Shown here: positions 55,900-64,000 of the stretch, in pieces
How positions within the stretch are numbered: the stretch's first letter is position 1
Layout: each line of letters opens with the position of its first letter
From: Pegoplata infirma
Taxonomy: Eukaryota; Arthropoda; Insecta; Diptera; Anthomyiidae
DNA: 64,000 bases
Direction of reading: 5' to 3'
Assembly (NCBI GenBank): GCA_963921195.1
Contig: OY992540.1
Location: forward strand, 16,747,136-16,811,135
Program-made: the position numbers and the translations under genes
Notes under the pieces: generated by a model
Told to the model about the DNA's origin: nothing
Seen by the model: only the letters and a program-made list of their open reading frames with translations
The model's database searches: none

Positions 55900-57970
55900 A
55901 CAAAAAAAAATTCCAATGAACGACTTTCATAGTATTTATGAACAAATTCATCAAATTTATTAACTTTTTCATAATAGTTATAAACTTTTTCATAGTATTT
56001 ATGAATAAATCATAATATGAGGCATTCCACACCAAATGTCCCGCTACAGTAAAACATGTGTCCCGCAAATTTCTGAATAGGTTGTTTGGATAGCCCTATA
56101 TGGAACTAAGAAAATTGCGTTTTTTGGTTTTTCTAATTATCAAAAACTTTGCTGAGAAGGCGTGGTCAAATATTGGAAAAATGGTCTAATTTGTGGCGAG
56201 TTGCCTTGATTAAATATTTATCACATTAAAACAGAATGTACCACAATCTCAAAAATTTACATTCTTATATAGTTTTGTATGGGCTATCGATAAATTTTTT
56301 TTTTTTTTTTTTGGGAACATCTTCAGAACCCGTTCTGAAATTCTCCATTTTTTTAAAAAAGTCAATTTATCAAAAATCCAGCCACTTTTTTTTATTTTTT
56401 TATTTAAAGTTTTGATGTTTTTCCATCCACACAAAAAAATTCAGACACACGTTTGTCGTTTTTTTTCGAGAAAATCACATTTGAATTTTAAATTTCATAA
56501 CAATTTTGTAATTTGCTTGTATTTTCTTGTTTTAATGTTGCGAATGAGTAATATTATTTGCATAAATATTATTCATACTATCTGTTGAAACAAGAAAATA
56601 CAAGCAAATTACTAAATTGTTATGAAATTTAAAATTCAAATACGATTTTCTCGAAAAAAAACGTGTGTCTGAATTTTTTTGTGTGGATGGACAATAGCAT
56701 GTCCCGAAATCAGGAAATTTTGGAATTTCTTTAGGGCATACCCCTAGAACGATGCTTATTGATGAGCTGATTACGGGAAAAATAATTAAAAAAATTTTGG
56801 AGGTCATCTTCAGGGCGCAACCAGCGCTTAAAGTTTGCATCCGTGGTGCATTTGGTCAAAAAAATATATTTTTTTTTATTTTTAAAATTGGTGCCAAAAG
56901 TTTCGTTAGGTAGAGTACATTCAGGAAAAAATATTAATAAAGTTTTCATGGAGCAATTTTGGTCCAGCGCAACGTTTTGAAACTTCGAAGATGCATAATT
57001 AATTAATTATTTTTTTAAGTTTTTGTAAAAAACAGCTTTTTAAGTATACAAAGGCTTGAACATAAATTCCGTTTTATACAAAATCTTAAAAGAACTCTTA
57101 CAAAATCCGGTTTTAACAAAAACTTAAAAAAATTTCTAATAAATTACACCTTTTCAAAATTTCAAAACGTTGTGCTGGACCAAAATTGGTCCATGAAAAC
57201 TTTACAAATATTTTTTCCAGAATGTACTTTACCTAACGAAACTTTTGGCAACAATTTTAAAAATAAAAAAAAATATTTTTTTTTGACTAAATGCACTACG
57301 GATGCAAACTTTAAGCGCTGGTTGCGCCCTGAAGATGACCTCCAAAATTTTTTTAATTTTTTGTCCCGTAATCAGCTCTTTACTAAGCATCATTCTATGG
57401 GTATGCCCTAAAATTTTTCATTTTCGGGACACGCTAATGGACAAACATCTAAACTTAAAAAAAAAAAAAATAAATTAAAAAAAAGTGGCCGGAATTTTGA
57501 CAAATTGACTTTTTAAAAAATTTTAAATTTCAGAACGGGTTCTGAAAATTTTCAAAAAAAAAATTAATCGATAGCCTATACAAAACTATATAAAAATGTA
57601 AATTTCTAAGATTGTTCTGCATTCCGTTTTTATGTGATAAATATTTAATCAAGGCAACTCGCCACAAATTTGACAATTTTTCCAATATTTGACACGCCTC
57701 CTAAGCCCAGTTTTTGAAAAATTTAACGCAATTTACTAAGTTCCATATAGGGCTATCCATTCAACCTATTCAGAAGTTTTCGGTACATGTGTTTTTTTTC
57801 GCCGGACATTTGGTGTGGAATGCCTCATATGTGAAATTTAAGAACTTTTTAAAATTTTTTCATAAATACTATGAAAAAGTTCAAAAATTTAATGAAAAAG
57901 TTCATAATTTTTATGTATTTGTTCATAAATACTATAAATTTCGTTCATTGACAAATTCATTTGTTAAGTC
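55900..57970. mobile_element. Third foldback element with GAGGCATTCC ends and outer arms
   Basis: GAGGCATTCCACACCAAATG at 56,019 pairs with its inverse ending at 57,826. The match continues inward (AGCCCTATATGGAAC, GAACGGGTTCTGAAA, AAGTTTGCATCCGTAGTGCA) for most of 900 bp per arm. An outer pair, CATAGTATTTATGAAC-like words at 55,925-56,010 and 57,860-57,950, extends the symmetry. No coding content; the frames at 56,731-56,949 and 57,172-57,411 are the two arms giving nearly the same peptide. Confidence 0.8.
56425..56690. mobile_element. Palindromic MITE inside the foldback
   Basis: CCATCCACACAAAAAAATTC and GACACACG at the left are matched inverted at the right, with arms of about 105 bp. The opposite foldback arm near 57,440 lacks it, so it is a younger insertion. 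Confidence 0.75.
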
Positions 57971-59000
57971 AATCATATTAATTGACTTTAAATAAAAAAA
58001 TTGATAAAATTTTTGATCAAAATCGAAAAAGTGATTGTTTGAAAAAAAAAAAATTAATTAATTATCTACAATTTTATGATTGATATAACAATTTCCTTCA
58101 TCGCACATTGGGAACTTTATATGGAAAAGGCGCGCATCGACGTTTTTTTGTTATAACTCTTGAACGGATAGGAATTTCACGACATTCTTTACCATTATAA
58201 AAACTGGAGACCTTGAAGAACTCACACATGTGGATTGGACATTTTTCGCATTAGTACCCTACTTGTAAATTTAAGGCAAGGTTGGTTAAAATATTTATAT
58301 AAAAAAATAAAATGGTGGTCAATTATTTAAAACAGTTACGGATTTTAAATGACAATATAACAGCTTACCATTCAATACAAAGTGTTTCTTTCATATTTTG
58401 GTAAAATCTACACCCTACACTAAAATAGCCTGCAAAATTAACTGCTTTCTATCTTTTATCATTTTCGATTTTTTAAACAAAAATAATGGGGAGAAATATC
58501 AAACAAAGAAGCAACACACGGTAAATACGCATTATTTGCAATAATTGTTAAGTTTTTTGGTAAAAAAAAAATTAAAAAAACATTACTCTATAATCAGTAC
58601 TTTTAACTTATCTGTCTGTCTTATTAGGGATATATTTGGATCGGACTCAATCATAACCATACTAAAAACATCTTGCAGGTTGTTTGTTTTTGAGTTTTCT
58701 CTGTTAAAGTTTCTCTTATAGCTTTTAAAATGCCTATGTGATCTTTTCAAAGCCTACTCCGATAATTGCCATGAAAGAAGGCAAATATTTTTTAAATGTT
58801 ACTTAATTAATTAAAGGTAATTTTAATACCAAAGGGCAATCACAATCTTGTAAAAATAGTGTCATGAGCTAGAATTGAATGCATAGTGGGACTCATGGTT
58901 CACCAAACATGCTTTTCAACTTATAATTTTGCAGTTTCATGTATGTGTTTTCTAAACTTAACTGAATTATTTTTTTCATTTGCGTTGATACACAGAAGTA
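57971..59000. other. AT-rich, nothing recognised
   Basis: No coding content and no paired ends. Confidence 0.45.
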
Positions 59001-59592
59001 CACTCAAAAAAATAAAACTGTAAAGTTAACAAACTTTTTTTTGTTAACTCGAGTTTACTGGCTTTTTAGCAAATTTTTAGTTAAAATCAGCGTTTTAACT
59101 GCTTTTTTTAGTTAAGTTCAATTTACGAAAATACTAGTTTTGTACAAATTTTGAATTAATTTTTTTTGTTGACTTTAAAACTGAGTTTACGAATTTTTAC
59201 TAATTAATTTGCTGATTTTTTGTAACATTTTTGTCAAGTGAAAAATTTTAAACATTTCTTTTGTAGCCTCCTATGCAAATCTCATAAGTCCTACTTAAGC
59301 TGAACTTAATGCTGTGAAAAAAAAAGAAAAAATAAGTGAAGTGTTAGTGTTTAAAACCAATATTTAACAAACTTAAAATTTTTTACAAAAAGTTTAGCTG
59401 AATTCAACTAATAAAAAATGTTACGAAATTTTCAGCTGAATTTTTAGTTAAAATTACGGTTTTTTTGCTACATTCATTCTACGGAAAGTTAACTAAATAT
59501 TTTTTGTTAAATTAACTAGAAATTTAGTAGGTTCAAAATCAGGTGTTTTTTTAGTTAAATTTAACTAATTTTACAGTTTTTTTTTTTGAGTG
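59001..59592. mobile_element. TA-flanked MITE, CACTCAAAAAAATAAAACTG ends
   Basis: A 592-bp stretch ending TTTACAGTTTTTTTTTTTGA then GTG. TA flanks it at 58,999-59,000 and 59,593-59,594. The interior is rich in AGTTAAATTTAACT-like words. Its tips resemble those of 53,941-55,342 and 22,911/23,116. Confidence 0.8.
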
Positions 59593-60490
59593 TATTATAA
59601 CAACCCGTTTTATAATATCTTCTACTATTCCAGTTATTTTGGCCGCAATTGCGGTCAAGAAAGCCTTTTAGTTACAAGCATTAGGTGAAACTCCTTTTGC
59701 CTTAATAAAGTGAGGTAGGGTATCAAAATCAATAATTATTGGAAACCGCGGTTGTCTGTTAACAATATAGGTCATTTAAGTAAAATTTTGTAATAAAACG
59801 ATTAACAGTAAATTTTGTTAAAAAACTATCACTTTAAAAATACTTATTTTTTCGTTAGTAGACCCCACTTTAAACCTCATTTTAGGGCGCAGCTGCAACT
59901 GGCTGCAAAAGTTTCTACCCCAGGAGTATTAAGTAATACTTCTAGTTTATTGTACAAAAAGAATCGCCATTCCCTTCCGTTCCCCACAAAAGTTGCAATC
60001 CAAAATATAAATAGTTTTTTTCTAATTTTTCAAAAATTTACACTTTTTGATGGCCTGTATTTCCTACTTAAAAAGAGTAATATTAAAAACCATAAAATGG
60101 GTAACAAAGGTAATAGTTATAGCTACAATCTCCACTTAATTTCAGGAAAATCGCATTATTGGAAGTAGTTTTAAAAAAAAAAATAAAAAAAGTCTTCAAC
60201 AATTTTTTTTTTTTTTTCAAATTTATGCAAAAAGTCCTTACTTTGAATTTATGTCCTGACTAAACTAAGCGATGGATTTTCTTTCTATGAACGGTTTTCT
60301 TTCTCCTAGGGTGTCTATTTAACGAATACGAGCATTTACTGAAAATAACTAAACATTTTTTTGGCTCTCAAATGCGCGTCTAGGATCCAATGTGCATCGG
60401 TGGAGTTTCAATTAAAGAATTAATTAAATTCACGTTTTTGTTGATTGAAATTCGTTTTCAATTCTTTCTGTGTTCGTGTTGGTATAGATG
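59593..60490. other. AT-rich, no gene supported
   Basis: An open frame of 117 codons exists at 59,815-60,168 on the plus strand. It resembles no family I know and has no supporting context. Confidence 0.45.
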
Positions 60491-60565
60491 GGTTTTCATC
60501 GGATGAGTTTTAGTTAAATTCAGGTGTACCGCAAGGCTCTGTTCTGTCTCTCACACTTTTTCTTT

Positions 60566-61350
60566 TTATACCCTACACCACACTGTGGTACAGGGTATAA
60601 TGAGTCTGTGATGATGTTTGTAACAACCCGAAATATTGGTCCTAGAACCACCTTTAAGTGTACTGATCGACTCAGAATCACTTTTTGAGTCGATTTAGCG
60701 ATGTCCGCCCGTCTATCTATCTGTCCATGTAAACGGTGTAAACACGATACAGGTCGCAATTTTTAACCAATTGACTTGAAATAAAGCCTCTCTTGGCCCA
60801 AGGACGAAGCCTATTGAAAACGAAAAAAATCGGTCCATATTTAGACCTAGCGCCTATATAAAGGTCCTCTTTACTTAGTTTTGGCTCAAATGACTCTAAT
60901 AACCGTATTATAATAGGTAAACGTGTTTTGTCTTCACAAATCACCATTCCGAATTTTAAAGAAATCGGACCAGTTCTTCTTGTAGCCCCCATACAAACCA
61001 CCTTCCCGATTTTCACATAAATCTCTTAAACTTCATGAAAACAGAAAATATTTAATTAAAATTTTGTTTGTGTATGTTTAACGCGTACTTAAATAACCTT
61101 ATCAAACCTGATAATCATCGGACCAGTTTTGGACTTAGGCCCCTTGTAAAAATTTCACCCGATATTCGGTTAAAGCGGTTGATTGTCAACAAATAGAAGC
61201 ATATTTCACTCAAATTTGATTTGTGAGTGTTTTTTACACTTATTAAAGATTTGACAACATATAGATCTAATTGGTACCTGGGTCCCATTTTCCGGGAAAC
61301 TCTGGTGTAGGATATTACAGGGTCGGTCTTGACCGACTATAATTTTCTTC
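60566..61350. mobile_element. (GTCY)n interspersed repeat inserted in the LINE
   Basis: TATACCCTACACCACACTG with a hairpin, TTTGTAACAACCCGAAATAT, AGCGATGTCCGCCCGTCTAT, and a terminal GTCGGTCTTGACCGACTATA. It has the same architecture as 4,775-5,735 with a different subfamily sequence. The minus frame at 60,717-61,016 is incidental. Confidence 0.65.
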
Positions 61351-61428
61351 CTTTTTTTTTCTTAACTACCTGCTGGGTCTTACTTTAAATCCTATCTATT
61401 CTTTTGCAAATGACAGCAATATTTATCA

Positions 61429-61660
61429 CCCAGCAAAAACTTCGCTTACCAAGTAATTAACTTAGGGGGTTAGCAAAAATATGAGTAACTAGTTACCTCC
61501 CAATTTCAATGTTAATTACTTTAACACGGTGATGTCATTGGAGGTAACCACATTTTGCCTTTTTTGGCGTAATGTAATGCTAATGGTAATTAGTAGTATT
61601 CAAAGCCATTACCACGTAAGCGAGGCAGGAAGGGGTACCCATTACCAAGTTTTTGCTGGG
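61429..61660. mobile_element. 232-bp MITE with CCCAGCAAAAACTT ends
   Basis: Perfect 14-bp ends CCCAGCAAAAACTT...AAGTTTTTGCTGGG interrupt the reverse transcriptase frame. The interior is made of TTACC and GGTAA words. A second left end of the family starts at 63,859. No target duplication longer than 2 bp was resolved. Confidence 0.8.
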
Positions 61661-61794
61661 CATTCATTTTTCTTTAATCATTCAAGCCGTACTTAGGTTG
61701 AAGGTATGAGGCAGAACATGAATGACACACCCAATCATGACCTTACTATAATCTCTGAGTGAGGTCTTGCGAATAGGGTCGATTTTAATTGATA

Positions 61795-62560
61795 TTACCA
61801 ACTCCCGCTCTTGCTAATAGGATAACCGTCAGTTTGCCAAAAGTAAGAAGACTTTTTCTCCTCTTAGGATTGGCATTGGCCACATGTTTCGCGATATCCT
61901 GCACGTAGTCAGTGATATCCACCTATCCTTCATTCTATTCTCAGATATTTTATCAATATAGTTCATCAATTCCACTAAAGGAACCGAGATTTCAGGTTTT
62001 ACAAGTTTCCCCTGCGATTCCGAGCCTTTCCTCACACATTCATCAGCTAATTCGTTCCAAGCGATCCCACTATTTCCAGGGACCCAGATTAGCTTGACTG
62101 TGTACTAAATGATTCGACGTAGGGATTGTATACAATTCCTTACGATGCCCGATTTTACTGTCTTTGATTCTAAGGCCTTTAGAGCTGCGAGACTATCCAC
62201 GAATTGATGGCGCAAGAACGAATGCCCCTTGTCGTAATCATCTGCGCGGCTTTATCAATTGCTTTATCAAAATCAGCCTGGAAAACACTACACTTATCCG
62301 GGAGTCTCAATGAGTCCCCTTTTTTGGAGCATTCAGAGTACACTCCAGAAACCGTTCCCATCTCCATCTTTGATTCGTCTGTAAAGATTGAGATCGCATT
62401 CTCTGTCATAACAGAGTTTTCCGCCCAGTCTTCCCTAGTCGGTATTTGGACTTCCAAAATTCTGTCAAAGTTCGTCTGTGGTAAGATATAGGCGGTTCTC
62501 TGTTTCAGTTCCGTCCCGCTTACCGATGCACAGTAAGCTTTTAGGCAGTATGCACTTGAA
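61795..62560 (-). pseudogene. Non-LTR RNase H fragment, minus strand
   Basis: It contains VQIPTREDWAENSVM, ISIFTDESKMEMGTVSGVYS (Gly to Glu beside the first catalytic Asp) and LRLPDKCSVFQADFDKAIDK, then further left MKDRWISLTTCRIS. It parallels 34,649-35,700 closely, without that copy's MITE, and stops where the LINE fragment begins. A possible stray plus-strand scrap of the same domain (TSFNEVAKQ) lies at about 62,650-62,680. Confidence 0.75.
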
Positions 62561-63440
62561 AAATTCCAAACGGTTGAAAACCTACTGCTGGGTCTCTAAG
62601 TACCTCCCCTAAAGTCGTATAGCTTCCTGAAAGCTATATCTGTTAACAGTGGCCACACGTCTTTTAATGAAGTAGCTAAGCAGAATAGACACAAGATCTT
62701 CCGGAAACAGGTACATTACAGAGATCTTTAAAATTTATCAGACTATTGGCGTTTCTTTTAGAACGCTGGAATTGATCCGTTCTCAAATTTTTGTGAAAGT
62801 GGTGTGTTATTCTCAAGTCTTTCGAGCGTGGCTCGTATCACTCGTACTAAAGGTTATTACTTTTAGTGTCTGAAATTATTTTTCTCGATTCGTCTGGAGT
62901 GTTTTTAGAGATTGCAATATTCGTAGTGTTTTGTATGGTTTATAATGAAAGGATTCTTGGGTAATTTAGAAAAACTATTATTATCAATACATTTCTCTGT
63001 CGAATTGAAATTTGTATTTATTATTTTGAAGATGACAGCAACATTTTTCATTAATTTCTCAGGTCTTGTGGAGGTTTTGGATAATGTAATCGACACACAG
63101 GATCAGGACTTTTCTGAATCTAAGGTAGATTTAACAAGTGCAATGTCAAATATTGTCCCATACGTCTATTTTAATGGATGGTATAGGTATTGAGAAGTTG
63201 GCCACTCCTGATGTTCTGAAAATGTGAACTTTAAAGTTTTTTAAGTGTCGAATTCAAGTTTCTTGATTTTTGAGGTCGATGTTGGACTTCAACTAATTCC
63301 CTCACTACTTATACTCCCTGTGGAGCATAGAGCCTTAAAGGTTTCTAAAATACTTTCTTAACAGGAATTAATCCCTCCCTGACACGTGGAGCTTACCGTC
63401 GAAGCGAGAGGATTTGACAAACGTCTTTCTTTTTTGTGTT
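62561..63440. other. No gene recognised
   Basis: Overlapping frames at 62,905-63,193 on both strands have no recognisable content. Apart from the possible RNase H scrap near 62,660, nothing is supported. Confidence 0.4.
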
Positions 63441-63442
63441 GC

Positions 63443-64000
63443 ACAGAAAAAAATAAAAATGAATTTCAATTACGAAATTCGTTGATTCAATTAAAAAATT
63501 AATTGATTTCGGACGTATCACGAAAATGCGCATATTAATTACTCATTTTGTTTGAAAACAGTTTTAAAACTTAATTAAATTGTTAATTGAATCAATTAAA
63601 GTTTTAATTGAAAATAAAATGGAAAACCAATTAAAATTGTAATTAAATAAATATATAAAAAAAAATTAATATAAAATTAAAAATCAATAATATAGATTTA
63701 TTGATTCACATAAAATTTTTAATTGAAAAAAGACCAAAACTCAATTTAATTTTAAAAGTTGAACTTCAAAAAATGCCTAAAAATAAATAAACATAGAATG
63801 TTTTTGTTTTACATTATTAAGAAATTTATTTTCTTTATTAAATATAAACACTTGGTATCCCAGCAAAACTTTGGTAATGGGTGGTGATTATATAACACAT
63901 TACCAGGTAATGTATATATCTTATTTGTAGCATTATTTTATGATGTCTTACCAAACATTTGTTCCACAACGTATTATTATAAAGTGAAAAATAATACATT
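63443..64000. mobile_element. Start of a CACAGAAAAAAATAAAAATG element, then a CCCAGCAAAACTT end
   Basis: CACAGAAAAAAATAAA at 63,443 resembles the tip at 686. The following 350 bp are rich in TTAATTGA and TCAATTAA words in both orientations. At 63,859 a CCCAGCAAAACTTTGGTAAT tip of the 61,429 family begins and runs off the window edge. Right ends are not in view. Confidence 0.5.

Larger units (their letters stand above)
60495..61790 (+). pseudogene. LINE reverse transcriptase fragment, twice interrupted
   Basis: Three colinear pieces: SGVPQGSVLSLTLFLFI (60,516-60,566), then LLGLTLNPIYSFANDSNIYH (61,365-61,428), then HSFFFNHSS and MRQNMNDTPNHDLTIISE through RVDFN (61,661-61,790). These are the GVPQGSVLSP, FADD and downstream segments of a CR1/Jockey-type reverse transcriptase. 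The FADD pair reads FAND here (Asp to Asn). The gaps are exactly a (GTCY)n repeat and a MITE. Nothing of this lineage's endonuclease is present. Confidence 0.75.

Noticed and set aside
56731..57411. Two similar peptides (56,731-56,949 minus; 57,172-57,411 plus) suggesting a gene pair
   Set aside because: They are the two arms of one palindrome translated in opposite orientation, so similarity reflects the inverted repeat.
59815..60168. 117-codon plus-strand frame
   Set aside because: Low-complexity Phe/Asn/Lys composition without known motifs; no evidence of expression or conservation.
1..64000. LTR retrotransposons
   Set aside because: No paired long direct repeats with TG...CA ends, primer-binding sites, or protease and integrase motifs were seen.

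Overview
The window is AT-rich nuclear DNA from an insect, most likely a higher fly (Diptera). The best evidence is one conserved host gene segment: the first coding exon of a mab-21 orthologue (minus strand, 35,909-36,656), whose protein appears nearly identical to fly and vertebrate MAB21 proteins as I remember them. The (GTCY)n-bearing interspersed repeats, RNase H-bearing non-LTR retrotransposons, and TA-flanked and 8-bp-TSD miniature elements also fit a large, repeat-loaded fly genome. There are no bacterial operons, rRNA genes or CRISPR arrays.

Layout: 1-13,000 is dense in miniature transposons. It holds two palindromic hAT-type elements with perfect 8-bp target duplications (1,904-2,772 and 3,077-3,971), a TA-flanked MITE (686-1,248), a (GTCY)n repeat (4,775-5,735), a four-unit ~145-bp tandem array (6,084-6,645) and a 2-kb 8-bp-TSD element (6,914-8,906) that splits an older MITE. 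12,672-19,815 is a 7-kb composite foldback element. It encloses an open 574-codon hAT transposase (13,704-15,428), a further inverted repeat, and an 8-bp-TSD element with G8/C8 hairpins (17,465-18,228). 21,830-24,196 is a head-to-head pair of 1.08-kb TA-flanked elements. 24,432-27,775 is a second foldback of the same terminal type as 12,748-18,919. 30,200-35,700 holds decayed non-LTR retrotransposon pieces, themselves interrupted by MITEs.

35,909-36,656 is the mab-21 exon, with a strong splice donor at its 3' side. The remaining ~110 codons expected for the family were not found between the donor and the left window edge, so that intron appears to be at least 35.9 kb and everything to the left of the exon would be intronic. 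Upstream of mab-21, a minus-strand non-LTR element (37,985-42,806; ORF1 with a DUF4780-like domain, endonuclease scrap, reverse transcriptase with a lost catalytic Asp, intact-looking RNase H) meets a plus-strand relative (42,810-52,145). The plus-strand copy has its RNase H reading frame broken by an 8.3-kb satellite array of a 15-bp monomer (43,336-51,625). The array has higher-order periodicity, a ~3.3-kb internal duplication and one inverted block.

52,150-64,000 returns to miniature elements: a tip-to-tip pair (53,941-55,342), a third GGCATTCC-type foldback (56,019-57,826), a MITE at 59,001-59,592 and fragments of a second LINE lineage (55,640-55,895 and 60,495-61,790). The last is interrupted by a (GTCY)n repeat and a MITE. 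No LTR retrotransposon was recognised. Homology calls were made by reading the sequence and from memory of protein families; no database search was possible.
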